Source: Aquilaria yunnanensis (lineage: Eukaryota > Streptophyta > Magnoliopsida > Malvales > Thymelaeaceae). Taken from it: a stretch of 64,000 nucleotides of DNA. Shown in pieces: positions 33,386-46,155 of this stretch. Numbering within the stretch: position 1 is the first letter of the stretch; each line of letters opens with the position of its first letter. The stretch covers positions 29,858,001 to 29,922,000 of the forward strand of contig CM077597.1 of NCBI GenBank assembly GCA_039654915.1, written 5' to 3'. Made by a program: the position numbers and the translations under genes. Under the pieces are notes generated by a model. The model did not search any database, was not told where the DNA came from, and saw only the letters and a program-made list of their open reading frames with translations.

Positions 33386-33879
33386 ACATGGCGAATACTT
33401 GAAGATAACACTTGGAAAACCAAGACCTACCAAAGAATAAGTAGGAGAGCCATCGCCTTGCTGGGCCTATAGGGCTTGCAGGCAAAGAAGTACCCTAAAG
33501 GGTTGATTCAAATGACCCTGTTGGGCTCTAAAGTAGTCCCCGCAAGGGAATGGGTCCCGCACTACTGAATGAGGACTATTTCTAAGTCCTACAATATACT
33601 TTTTTTGAGCAATTAAAGGTGACATTGCAGCAACAAATTCGTAAAGCCTTGCCGAGGGCTTCAAAGGAGGCCACGCACTTACCATCTAGCACTCGATGAG
33701 CCATAATGGGCTCTTCCTTGATACCAACCCCTAAAGGTGTAGGCTTATGAACGACATCATCCTTGGACCATTTTGAGGGACCTAGTGACATCAGTGCTAT
33801 CCTGCAGAGACTCAACCAGATGTAGCAACACATACGGGCACCTGAGCCCCTGAAAGAAAGTCTTGGGCATGGAGTCGAT

Positions 33880-34870
33880 GTGAAGTACTTGTGGCTTTAA
33901 CCTTTTACAGATAAGATAATCAACACCGCTGCTCTCAATGAGTTCCACATATCTAAAATCGACTTGCACGATGGCCTTACCGATCCAGTTGACCATCTAT
34001 AGAGGTATGTTACCTCAATGAGGCTTGAACGGGCCTTCAATGTAATGATGTGTATATCCTTTAGATCTATGTTAACAAAAGTCATTGCCTCTTGGTTTGG
34101 GACCAACCAGGGGCGTCGTTTCTCCTCATTTAAGGGCTTCTCCCATATGTTATTCTGACACATATTGGGAAGTTGATCGACCTAACAAATGGTGGCCTAT
34201 TTGGTGAAAATTAGGCAAGGTCATGATCAACCCCTGAGAGACTTCATCTGGAGGTTTAACGTAGAAGCTATATAGGTATAGGGGTTGTCTTCAAAGCTAT
34301 AATTGGTAGTTATTGCCTAAGGGCTAGTATAAGACTCAAGGCTGGCTTGGGATCTCCCTGAGAATCCTATAAAAGTTATACATTAATTCCTCAACCAAGC
34401 CACATGATATATGCATGCCGAAGAGCTTAACAAACCAATAGGCCCAAAGGATTAACCAAAGGCTAAAAAAGGTAAGTCCATAAAAAGAATGAGGGGTGAC
34501 TCATGGCCAGAGCCCATCCTACCACCTTTGGGGGAGACAAGGTCAAACATTCTATACAACCTAGAAAAAAAGAACCAGGTTTCTTAGTGGCACCCTTTGA
34601 TGCTTCCTTGGACAAAAAGGACCTAAAAAAAATACTGTAGACATCATAAGTACATGGGCTATGATAACGAAAAATGCTGGCAAGTGAAAAATCTATTTGA
34701 AGAAATGATCCAGGCAAGAAAGCTGAAGGAATATCTATTCAGACAACCATCCCTTTGTCGAAAGCAAGAAGATAGGCCTTGCAAAAGGGATGATGACAAC
34801 AATCATGAATGAGGTTGAAGGCCTAAGATGCCGTGATCCTTATGGGGCCGTAAGAATCCTGGGCCCCTAG
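33880..34870 (+). pseudogene. gag remnant of copy B
   Basis: Colinear with 10952-11872 and 13309-13441 of copy A. Contains a knuckle remnant CRHHKYMGYDNEKC (about 34636-34677), followed by LFEEMIQARKLKEYLF. In-frame stops throughout. Confidence 0.72.
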
Positions 34871-34884
34871 CTGGAGTAGTTCAC

Positions 34885-35355
34885 ATGAACATTAAGGGAA
34901 AGCCCTCGGCGGCTCGAATGATACAAGGGTGGGAAATTGCCCAGCTAGAAGCGGTTGACCCTAGAAAGACCTTAAAGAGGGCTGATGGATCCCGGATAGT
35001 TTTCCCTCACTTGGATCCACTCATATTCAGGGCCTGGATTAACAATTTTGTCATAGAAAGAGTTTACCTGGATGCTTGGCTAAACATCAATGTCATCTCC
35101 GCTGACTTATTGGAAAAAATAAGGGCCAAAAATTCCTTTTTATCTCCGATGATTGGACCCACCTTCGGGATAGGAAGGGAAGAGGCCCCCATAAGAAAGA
35201 CCATTAAGGTACCTCTTATGTTGGTAGGGAGATACAACAAAGGGGAACTTGCCTTCAACTCCCACACCACTGAATTTCTTGTCCTAGATGTCTTATTACC
35301 TTACAACACCATACTCAGCAGACCAGCCCAGGTGAAATTCCATATTCCAGACTAG
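34885..35355 (+). pseudogene. aspartic protease region of copy B
   Basis: A 156-codon open stretch: VFPHLDPLIFRAWINNFVIERVYLDAWLN, VPLMLVGRYNKGEL, FLVLDVLLPYNTILSRP. The retropepsin fold pattern is clear, but the catalytic triad position reads DAW where copy A has DTG, so it cannot be active. Confidence 0.78.
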
Positions 35356-35499
35356 GACTCGGTGCGACGGGGCTATGTGGTGAAAAGAGAAAAGAGTTGC
35401 CCCTGGAAATAAGAAAGTGAGCTCACACCAGCAGAGGCAGAAAAGAAAAAAAAGTTGCCCTTAGAAAATTAGGCTGGTGCAACCTTGCCCAAGGGCATC

Positions 35500-38420
35500 G
35501 AGCCAAAGTAGACAGGTATTTATTCCTAAGAGGAAATATAAATGTGTTTATATGGCCCTTGGATGAGATACCCGAGATTGATTCAGAAATAATTACTCAT
35601 AGATTACAAGTAGACCCTTCCACTCGACTGGTACAGTAGAAAAAGCACGGCATGGTGCCTAAAAGGCATGACTTCATTATAGAAGAAGTTGAAAGGCTAT
35701 TAATGGCTAGAGTTATTTGAGAAGTACAAAACCCCGAATGGCTCGTGAACGTAGCGCTAGTAAAAAAAAAGAATGGGAACTGGTGCATGTGCGTGGACTA
35801 CACAAACCCTAACAATGTCTACCTAAAAGATCCATACCCTTTGCAATATATAGACCAATTAGTCAATGCCACATCAAAATTTGAAATACTGCTCTAAAAA
35901 ATACCATTTGGCCTAAAAAAATGCCATCTATAGACCAATATGGCTTTCACAATAGGCGTAGTAGTCTATTGTTACCAGCAAATACCGTTTGGCCTAAAAA
36001 TGCTGGGGCCACCTATCAAAGGTTGATAAATTAGATTTTTGTAGACTAGATAGGAAGAAATATAGAGGTCTATGTAGATGAAATGATTGCCAAAAGTAGG
36101 GTCAAAGAGCAGCACTTCGACGATCTTCTGCAAACTTTCTAAAGAATGTGATAGTTTAACATGAAACTCAATCCTAATAGATGCACCTTCGGTGTTGGCG
36201 CTAGTAAATTCCTTGGTTACTTGGTCTCCGAAAGAGGGATTAACACAAACCCAGATAAGAGTAAGGCCATCCCCGTGATGCCTGATCCTCAAAGTAAAAA
36301 TGATGTTCAAAGACTAGCTAGGAGGCTGACCGTCCGTGGACGGTTCGTCTCTCAATTCGGCGATTGGTGTATGCGCTTCTTTCAGATATTAAAGAAGGAT
36401 ACGATCTTCGAATGGAAGGAAAAATGCCATGAAGCCTTCCAACAGATAAAAGACTACCTGCGACAACTTTCCACACTAAAACAACCCAAGCCCAATGAGC
36501 CCTTGGTACTTTACTTAGCTGTTAGTAAAGGCTCAGTCATCACAGTGCTCGTTAGGGTGCGCAACTCAGAACAATGGCCAATATACGATGTTAGTTGGAC
36601 CCTCTATGGGGCCAAACCTAGATATCCTACACTTCACAAAGTGGTCCTGGCCTTTGTTATAGCTTCTTGAAAACTACAACCTTACTTTCATATACACCAC
36701 ATAATTGTCAAAACAGAATTACCCTTATAGGATATCTTACAAAAGCCAGATAAGTCTGGTAAACTCATTAAATCGTGTATCGAGTTAGGGGAATATGATA
36801 TCCAATATGAACCCCAAAAGGCTTTAAAAGTACAAGCCCTAGCATACTTTGTGTTTAAAATGACACCGATAGAAAAAATCAAAATGAATGAAAAAGAAGG
36901 AAAATCCCTATGGGAAATGTATGTTGATAGGGCATCATGACTTGAATACTGATGAGAAGGCAATGTACTTAAAGGTCCCCTTAACCTAGAAGCAACCCTC
37001 AGGGTTAAGTTTCTTTTTCTCGTGACAAATAGCGTAGCTGAATACAAAGCCCTCCTTGCTGGGCTATGGATGGTTGGTCAGGCAGGGCTGTGATGTGTAC
37101 GGAAAAAATATAGTGACTCTCAGCTAATAGTAATCCAAATCATGGGAATAGCAGGAGCATAAGAGCTTACTCTTTGCAAGTACCTTAACATGGCAAATGA
37201 TTTCATAAAGATGTTTGACCTTGTGCAAGTTTAAAAGATCCTAAGGATGCAGAATGTTAGGGCAAATGTCCTCTCAAAAGGATGGGAAGAGGCCTAGACA
37301 GAAGAGCTCACAGAACCCTTGGTCCACTTAATGCATTCTACGATCCCTGGGGATGATTGGAAGAAGCCAATCAGATGTTACCTTGAGACAGGGACACTTA
37401 ATAAAACCTCCAAAGAAAAATAAAAAATCAGAATTCGAGCTGGATGATTCCTCGTCGTAGGAGACAAACTGTATAAACGAGAGTTTTGCTTCCCCCTTAT
37501 AGCGATGCCGAACTTCACAATAAGGGCAGCACATTCTCCGAGAAATTCACCAAAGGGATATGGAGCACATATTTGTTTTAAATTCCTTGGGCAACAAAGC
37601 CTTGCGCCAAGGCACTTCTGGCCGACAATCAGAAAGGACGTTAAGGAGTTCGTCCAATGATGCCATAACTATCAGCTCAACTCGAGAATATAGAGGCTAC
37701 CCTTCTCTAATGCCTCCCAGCAATGGACCCCTGGTTATTTGTTATGTGGGGGTTAGATCTGAGTACTTCCCATAGCCCCAAAACAAGTCAAGTGTTGTAT
37801 TATAACAGTGGATTAGTTCATCAAATAGGTGGAAGCAGAGCCTTTGGCCTTCATCATGGCCCTTCAAAGCATCAAATTCTTGTGGAAGAACATTATTTGC
37901 CAGTTTGGATGTCCGAGGGCCATTGTTATGGACAATGGAAACTAATAAGAAAAGAGTAAGTGAAGCCGATGGAAGACGGATAAACAAATTATTTTCTGTT
38001 CTATAGGACTATAAAATGACCCCCGCAGGGCCACAGGACTATTAATTTCTTTTCCCACTCTTTAAACTTTGGCCTATGATCCCGGTGAAAACGACGAAGC
38101 ACTTGGAGGAAACCTTGATCTATTGGAAGAACAAAGGGAAGACACAAGAGTTCGCATGAAAGCCTTCAAAGTGCGAGCTGCCCTCACTCATAACCGAAGA
38201 ATAAAACAAAAGAACATACAAGTAGAAGACCTACACCTTGTTAAGGCAAAACTAGCTGGGAGGAACCTAAGACATAGGGCATTGAGGCTGAATTGGGATG
38301 GACCTTAGCTTGTCACAAGGAAACTTAAAGATGGGGTCCATACGCTGACCAACTCAAAAGGAAGAAAGCTATCTAGGAACTGTCACTTAGATGATCTATT
38401 ACCTTACGTTACCTAATCAC
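35500..38420 (+). pseudogene. pol remnant of copy B: RT, RNase H, truncated integrase
   Basis: RT at about 35640-36400: KNGNWCMCVDYTNPNN, FGLKNAGATYQRLIN, YVDE in place of YVDD, and then a 170-codon open stretch (36161-36670) with MKLNPNRCTFGVGASKFLGYLVSERG and RNase-H-side sequence. The FMDAFSGY motif is missing: the segment is replaced by a partial duplicate of the IPFGLKK block (35905 and 35980). RNase H lies at about 36400-37330. Integrase at about 37420-38420 lacks the part with the third catalytic residue (the sequence jumps after 37945), but the C-terminus remains (GGNLDLLEEQREDTRVRMKAF). Confidence 0.78.
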
Positions 38421-38759
38421 ATTGTTGTGCAAATGTACTTTGCTACATCTCGAATAAAAAGGGCATTTCTCTTAGACAACTTGTGTTTTTACAAATTGAA
38501 ACAATAGATTAACACTCCCCGATCACTTAAAAGCTTAGGTCCTCTCTAAAAGGCCTACAAAGGCTTCTACTATGAGGGCTATTTTATAAGCACAGCCATT
38601 ACGATGGCAGAATTACCTTTTTTACTTAATGAATGTCCAGCAAAAAGATCATTGCAAAAAAAATGCAGATAAGGGATAAACCATGAACAAAATGAACTTC
38701 TTATTAACTTTGAAAATAATTAGAAATACAAACGAAAAGAAGGAATTCAAAAGAAAACA

Positions 38760-40334
38760 AAAATGGGGGAGTTAGTTGCGAAGCTTCCTGAAATTCCTTA
38801 GGAAAAGCCTACATCAAGGTCCATTGCAAACGTGTCATCAAAGGTAGGAATTTCAGCTTTCTCCTCATTCAGCCAATACTCATAATCCGAACCCAAATCC
38901 TTGTAAGCTGAGAAGAATGAGAGAATTAGCCCTTTCCCCTTGAAAGTAGTAAGAAATAAAGCACTCCTTCCAAGCCCCCTTTTCGCCTTCTAAAGATACT
39001 AGCAAAAATATTTTACTCGAGCATTAGCCTTAGTTTGAAGACACTAGTACTCTAACTGTCACTAGTGACCCATGATGCCAACTCGCTCGATGCGCTCTAA
39101 GAAAGGCATCATAGCAGTGACCAAGCTAGAGCTAGCTTTGCCAATAATGATCCCCAGCACCAATGAAGCGTATTGATCCATCAGTAGGGTTTTCTTGATA
39201 GGGTTGATTTTTTACTCTGCCACCCTCAACAAGGTCGTCAAACGAGCGGCCTTTCTTTGGGCCGTTTCTTCTTTCTCCTGGGACAGCATCAAGGCCTTCT
39301 ACAACTCCCCCACCTTCCCCTCCAACCCTTTGACAAGGCTTTCCTTCACTTTTCTAGCCTTTTTCTCTAGTTTGAGGTCATTGGCAAGGCCACTCTTTAT
39401 CCAAAGTGGCAACATTCTTGTGCAAATACCCAAGCCAAGACAAGAAAGCCTTCTCACGGCTAACCATCATTCCCCCATGCAATAGATAATGATGGCCTCC
39501 TGCAAAAACTGAATTTGTTAAAGTAAACCAAGGAAGGCAAACAAGGAATTCACGTAGAACAAAAGGAGACTAACAAGAAGCATACCTAGAGAAGGCTGGA
39601 GTCTATACTAATCAACTGGGAGCCTTTTGACCGAGAGATGTGAGCAAAAAAGTGTTGACTTTTAGAAGTTTTCAACCCCTCAAGGATGTGTTGAGTAATG
39701 TCGGTCTGGTCTTCAAAGATCGGCTTGCCAATGCCCACTCCCCATTGAAGGTCAAAAACTTGGTCAGGCGTGACCTAATTCAATTCCAAATTTTGCCTCT
39801 ATGCTTAACCTCGCACAGGAATCGGATTGCACCGCTGAAAGTGTTCATCAATTTTTAGCTCAAGAAGCCCCCCGGGCAGAAAAGACCTTCTCAGGAATGA
39901 CCCCCACTGGCACCTTAGGAAGGGTGGAGGTAAAGAGAATGACATCTCCTGGGGCTTCCTTTTACTTTTAGGACACCTCTCCAGCCAACTTCTACTTTTA
40001 GGAAGCCACTTTATATGGCTCCGTGATAGGGAATGGACTAAATGCCTTCGCACATTTCCCTAATGCTGCTAGATGAAAAAGTCCATAGTCAACATAGAAT
40101 TACCACTGTCATGAGAGACATTGTTTACCAACAGGTCTGCAGGGTGTGACCTTTTACGAATCAGTAGGGCCTCAGGAGGGGAATTGCAAAACTTCACCAC
40201 CTCAGCTGAAGGTTGGGATAAAGGTGCCCCCGTAACATGTGTTGTGCAGATAGGAACAGCGTTGATCTTCTGAGCATCTGGCAGGGCATCAGTGATGCCC
40301 TTGCACCTTTAAATGAACTCTATTCCCTAACCGC
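38760..40334 (-). pseudogene. antisense ORF of copy B, downstream half
   Basis: Minus-strand sequence colinear with 18225-19800 of copy A. Heavily decayed, no ORF over about 80 codons. The reading frame, read on the minus strand, continues from 43640-42890 after an insertion. Confidence 0.5.
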
Positions 40335-42890
40335 TTATGTTTATAAAAAAAAAAAAAAGACAATCAACATTATACACCGTGTTATCACTTCAATAAATGG
40401 GAAAATTATAGTACAAAGACATAATGGTTATAAACCATTATATAGCATAATTTTTACCATAGTGAATGAAATGTGAAGGGTAAAGTGAATAATCTATACC
40501 TCTTTAAAAAATTACAATGGTCACTTGCTACTAAAGGAAGCCCTAAGGATTGTTTGTTTTACAAGTAACCTATGGGTCTTATTGTAAGATTTCAAGACTT
40601 GGGTACTCAATTGTACAACTCTAAAAGAAAGATTTTAGAAGGATTTGAATGGTATGCAAGCAATTTTTGGAGGCTAAAGTGCATAAAGGAAACAAAAGCT
40701 ATTATTCAAGAATCTAGGACAACTAGGTGTACAATTATTCATAAAAATAAAGGATATGATGATTTTTGACAAGAGTCAAAGATAGCTATTTATAGGATTA
40801 TCCCAGCCTTTTACTTCCAAGTTCTAAGGTTAAAAGGTGGGATAAAGATTAGCCAAAAATTCTTTGCTTAAGGCATACTTATAGTGACCTAAGTGAAGGT
40901 TAAGGTTAAACTAATTAAATCAAGTAAAATATCTTGATTTCTTGCCTTTCCTTGGCCATTTCAGCCATAACCAGCCACAGACTCCTTCTTTAGCTCCTCC
41001 ATAAGCTTCCATAGACATCACAGCTCAAGCTCTCAAGAAATAAAAAATGAAGGCAATTGGATGCACTAGGAACAAAAAAAAACCCTAATTTTTAGGTTTA
41101 TTGTGTATCTCTTGAAGATTTCAGCCTTCACAGCTTAGGTAAGGGTTTTATCTTCATGTTTGATGGTTGTTTAATGTCCTAAGATGATGATCACGCATCC
41201 ATGAAGCTAAGACCATGATTGGAAGAGAGCAAAAAGCTCAAGGAACCAAAGTATGGGTTAAGGGGGAGTGCGTGAACAAGGTTCCAGCCTTACTGTTTTT
41301 CATGCACTAAGATGCCAATGTCTATAAGGATTTCTAAAGCCCAAGTTAGTACTAACTAAGACCAATTAACCTCGTAAGACCAAGCATTATCTTGAAGAAA
41401 GCTACCATCCTAATTACATAATGTTTATTTGATTGTTTATGAACTAACTCTAATGTGTTTATTGCTGCCAGCATTACATTTGTTTGTTGTTGTGTTGTTT
41501 GTGCATTTGAATGGCTGTGTTTGTATATTTATACTGTATTTTTTTGTTTTAGTATCTTTGGATTTTAGGTATATGACTGGAGTTTGAATATTTTATTAAT
41601 GAGCCCTTACTAAGTTTCATTCAAGAAACTTACCCCCCTTTCTGTCCATTTTAGGATCACCTAAAAGAGAGCATTCAAACTAATAGCTTTAGTTTGAATT
41701 TTTCTGTGACATTTTAGGTATATTAACTTCCATATATTTAGTTGTAAACTAGAAATTTTCATGCTTTTTGGAGCAATTTAGCTATTTTTAGTAATAGTAC
41801 TTTCTGCCTTACCCAACAACAGGTCCTTTCAAGTTTCTGGAGTGCTTAGTGCTTTTGAAGTTCTCCAAGAAGCTTAGTGTATGTATTAACTCAGTTATTG
41901 TCATGTATATGGTGCATAAATGCATGTAAATGATTTGGGTATGTTGTATGTGTAGTGTGAGAAGGATGCATGGATCAATGGAGTGTGGTTTGAAGTGTGT
42001 ATACAATGCTGTCCATATGGTATTTATGGGCTGTTTTGATGGCATTTTTATGGATGATGGTTAGAAAGGCTCTAAATTCATGGGAATGGTTTTTCCATGT
42101 GTATAAGACATATATGGACACTACCAAGTGGGTTTTGCACCTGGAAATGAGGTGCATGAATATTATGAAATTTTGTATGGGCATAATGGTCAATAGTGGC
42201 TAAAATTTGGTACCATGTACTCTAGCTACCATAACTTCCTGTACATAAAGAATTTGGCTATGAATTTTTTTCCATACTTATAACACTTCAAGATGAATAA
42301 CTTGGATTTTTAATCACTGGATTTTGTGCCCTGTAGCCAGAGTTATGGCCTGTCAAAATTGGTTGATTTTATTGTGTACTGTTCATATGGTCATTCCTAC
42401 CCAATTAAGTGTAAAATCCATGATTGCAAACTTAGATGGATTTAATGTCTCAAACCTATTTCCCTATGAACGTTTAAGTGTATTAAATGGTTTAAAACCT
42501 TTAGGGCTTAGGAAGACATTTGTAGAATTTGAGTGGGACATGATATGATAGTTTGGACATGAAAATTGGGCACCAATGGTACCAAGTGTGCATATGATTG
42601 TACGTGCACTTGGGGATTTTACTCAAATTCCATATTAGTCAGGAATAAAGAATTTGATTGTCATCATTACTTCCCAATGAAATTGTATGTGAATATGTGT
42701 GTGATGGTTTAACCAATATGCATATATTTGTATAAAGATCAAGGGGGCTACTTGGGAAACAGAGTAAGCATTGTTCTGCTTGGCATACAGAACATGCACA
42801 GCTCCTAGGACTTGACGCACTATAAATATGGTAATGGTATTTTAGTACTCAAAGTGGTAACACACCAACCCCTCATAGGTGAAGTAAAAA
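40335..42890. repeat. 2.5-kb insertion in copy B aORF, probable gypsy solo LTR
   Basis: Absent from the matching place in copy A (near 19830-19920). It has no coding sequence. It begins near TGTTTATAAAA (40339) and ends near GGTAACACA, has a TATA-like GCTATTTATAG near 40786, and contains a CATTCAAGAAACTTACCCCCC stretch reminiscent of long chromovirus (Tekay/Del) LTRs. No clean target duplication was found. Confidence 0.45.
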
Positions 42891-43640
42891 AAAAACTATA
42901 ATCATCTGGAAACAACTTCTTTGGCTCGTGGGGGGCCCCGCTAAGTCCTAGCTGCAATTTTGTAGGCTTTTACCAGCCTCTCATCTTGAACTTTCTCCCA
43001 ATTGCAAGGGTTCTTCACCCCCGGGTAGGATAGGTGGGCCTTGTTAATCCCTACCCACCTTAGGGTGGTCTCATCGATTTCTGTGCAGTGGATGGGGAAC
43101 AGTTCCACAAAATTGTTGTTCCCCACCACTCTCTCAAGCCAACTGATCAGATCGAAGTAGAGCGATGGCCTTTTGAGCCATCAAATATCGGCAATGATGT
43201 AATAAAAGCACGTTAAGGTGAGTCCAAAAATTCATCAGGGAACCCCCAAACTTGTTCCCTCAGCATGAAGAAAAAGTGCTTCTTCTACCCTGCCCACGAC
43301 TCCTTGCAGGATACGAAAGCAAATGACTTATTTCCTCCTCGGTTGATGGGAGCAATGTGGAAGAAGCCAGCATCCTCCCTCAAGTCCAGCATATAAAACT
43401 AGAGGAAAACCTCCAGCAAGGGGGTCAATCCCACCAACTTTTAATAGAAGATGAACCTATTGATATGGGTGAATGAGTTAGGCCTTAATTATGACGGCAA
43501 AATCTAGTAGTGCTCACATATTTGCTCTACCAATGGATAGAGTGACAAGCAAAGCCCTGCCTAAAGTTTGTCAGTGAAAATGGTGTGGACATCCGTCCTC
43601 TTGTTGCCACCCTCTAAGCCCACATCCTTTAACACCTTAT
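42891..43640 (-). pseudogene. antisense ORF of copy B, upstream half
   Basis: Reads on the minus strand like 20668-19930 of copy A, including VVGNNNFVELFPIHCTEIDETT (43129-43060 region) and a trace of the WKKHFF / FSWYP segment near 43270. Decayed. Confidence 0.5.
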
Positions 43641-44286
43641 CATGGGAAAGGGCAACACATCACTATTGGGCTAGAAGTACCAACTGAGATTCGTCGCCAA
43701 GGTGCCTTCATTGTGTTGAGTCACAGCCCCCTTAGCACCTCAACGTTAAGGAAGAACGGTACCTCTGACAAATCAACCACGCTGGCAACAGCCCTAAACA
43801 ATGAGTTCAAAGCAACCATATGGAAAAGCAGATTGGGTAACATATCATGGCTACTGCTAACACAAAAGGGGTGGCGGAAAAATGACCGATAACAGTTAAA
43901 AAACCCAAAAACAAGAACTGTGAAGAGAAAATGAAAATAAAATAAGAAATCGGGACTCATTACCTAATTATGTAAAAAAAGAGCAACCTAGGTACAAAAG
44001 GAAAACTCCAATGAAAAGAAAAAACTAACAATGAAGAAACAACAAGAAAGCAAAAAGTAGTAACAAGAATAAGCCAAACATTGAAAAAACATGATAAAAC
44101 CCCTCGCGATATATGTATACAAACCTCCAACTAATGAGCTTCCTCTCGAAAACAGCCATTGTAATAATATCAAAATTCTCGGTTAATAACAGAAGGTGAC
44201 ATGGCCACGAATAGATGTCAAAGCCGTTGCGATTAGTCACTTGCCTGATGAGCATTTAGTAGATATCACTTCACCACATTCCCAAT
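43641..44286. other. 3' untranslated region of copy B
   Basis: No similarity noticed to copy A, whose right end is missing. Minus-strand ORFs here (43721-43960, 43988-44255) are F/L-rich and unsupported. The region ends at the solo LTR. Confidence 0.4.
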
Positions 44287-45521
44287 TGTTGGGAATCCGA
44301 ACGAGTTTTGCATTATTAAATTAGCATGCACCAGGATCGGATTGCAGAAATAATCACACGGGTACCTTGTTTTCAAAATTCCACAAATGCAGAATTCTCC
44401 AAGCTTCACACGCTCGAATTCCTTCTCTCCCGATTGCACTACTCATAATTTTTCTAGTAGAGAAAACTTCACGTATGTCTGTGTGTTGTTGTTGTTGTTA
44501 TCAATGCATAACAACTTCTTTTATAGACAAATTCGGGTAGAGTTCAGAATGTGGTGTGGGACCCCTTGGGATCTCTTAATCCTATCAAACTAGTCCCTAA
44601 CTAATTTATTGTTTACAAGTCAATACAACATTTTGCATGACCTTGTAAAATCTCCCAGGAGTTCAGAGATAATTCACAAGTACCCATTTTATTCTATTCC
44701 GTTCACCGTCCAATATTGTTGCACATAATCCGGACTAGACCAACCACATCTAAATTGTGGCACTATCAATACGGAATTAAATATGTACACGTCTCTTCAA
44801 GTTTATTTGGAATTTAAACAATTTAGAAAAATATTTATAAAATCTATATATACTATTTATATAATTTTATATAGAAAATAATATTTCCAAAACAATATTT
44901 TTCTAAATTGACTACATGGATTTCTTAATCTAAAAAACCAAGAGACATACTCCACAATATTCACTTTTATTTTAAGAGTGGTGAATTCCATGTTGAATAA
45001 TTATAAATTTAACATGTTAACATTTATGTAATCCAATATGTCCAAGTATATCCTATATTAGGCATCATTGGTTGACATATCAAAATCACATATGTATACA
45101 TTTAAATTCATATTATTCTCAAATCTATGGAATAAATAATATTTATTCTTTCTCAACAGTTAAAGGTCTAAGAGTAATCGATTTGGTCCCATTCAAATAT
45201 TTATCTTCATAAATATTCATATTCACATTAGTAATCAGTATTCCAGTGATTGAGACAAATCACTTTATCTCATATAGTAATGTCATATGTGCAATCTTTT
45301 ATGAGTAATTAACCTATGTATATACTCATAGATTGTGAACACCTTTTAAAAAACTATAAAGATAAATCAAGTCTCATGTGACATGATCTCTATCATCCAT
45401 CAATCCATATATAATACAGTTCTATGGGTTTATCATAGTAAGAGATAAAGAAGAATCACACAACTTTATTGAAACAATAATAAAGTTTAAGTTGACTTTG
45501 ATGAGCACAATAAATCTTTCA
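44287..45521 (-). repeat. solo LTR, Copia-like, inside copy B
   Basis: Starts TGTTGGGAATCC and ends CTTTCA, flanked by CCAAT (44282-44286) and CCAAC (45522-45526), a near-perfect 5-bp duplication. A TATA-like box (complement of CTTTTATAGAC, about 44517) indicates minus-strand transcription. It differs from the solo LTR family at 11873 and 54111. It marks the deepest nesting level seen here. Confidence 0.68.
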
Positions 45522-45783
45522 CCAACTGGTACACCTGCCACATGTCAAAACTACATCGGCCTAATATAAGGAAAGGGCCGAACGATGACGTTCTCCTAAA
45601 GCTTTTTCAAGAAGCAAGAGGGGAATCTCACACTCTCCCCTAAATGATGCCACTTAAAGCATATCAGCTTTGTAACAAAAAAAAATGGTGCTTAAACCCA
45701 CTCTCCCGCAAACTCCCTTCCCCTTTGGGAAATGTTGACATAAAATAGATGAAAAAAGCCAGGGCCTTTAACCCACATTTTCT

Positions 45784-45795
45784 CATGGGGGCTAT
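45784..45795 (+). promoter_or_regulatory. polypurine tract of copy B
   Basis: CATGGGGGCTAT directly before the 3' LTR, the expected site for plus-strand priming. Confidence 0.65.
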
Positions 45796-46150
45796 TGGTA
45801 GGAAGTAAGCCAAAATCCAGGACCTAAAGCTAATTGAAAGTCCTGCTGGGGGCTCAAATAGATCCATAAAGGAACTCCACCCTAAACGAAAATAGAATCT
45901 TGAAACTAAGGGATATGCTATGAGATTCCTATTTTAAAATGAATTCCTTGGAGCTCCTTCTAACTATATAAACTCCTCTATTTGCCAATCCCGATGTATG
46001 ACATACTGGCTATCTCTTTCTCTGCTACTCTCTTCTTCCCGAAAGCTTGACTTGAGAGTCGGGGGGTTTTCCACGGGGACACATCCCGAGGCCCTAATGT
46101 TGTCTTTTTACAACTTCTGGGTCAAGCTCATACGATATCTTCAACTATCA
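45796..46150 (+). repeat. 3' LTR of copy B
   Basis: TGGTAGGAAGTAAGCC start and ATCA end. Aligns with 32966-33364 but lacks a segment of about 25-30 bp near its end and has many substitutions. Confidence 0.88.
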
Positions 46151-46155
46151 CTTAT

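Larger units (their letters stand above)
32966..46150 (+). mobile_element. Retand-like Ty3/gypsy element, copy B, complete with both LTRs
   Basis: LTRs at 32966-33364 and 45796-46150 begin TGGTAGGAA and end TCA. They are flanked by a perfect 5-bp duplication CTTAT (32961-32965 and 46151-46155). A PBS follows the 5' LTR, and a polypurine tract CATGGGGGCTAT precedes the 3' LTR. Between them are gag, protease, RT, RNase H, integrase and an antisense ORF, all decayed. The LTRs differ at many positions and in length (399 and 355 bp), so the insertion is old. Two further LTR insertions lie inside. It sits in an AT microsatellite-like stretch of the CACTA element. Confidence 0.9.

Noticed and set aside
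33282..34163. Several minus-strand ORFs near the start of copy B
   Set aside because: They overlap the LTR, leader and gag of copy B and have no similarity to the aORF of copy A.
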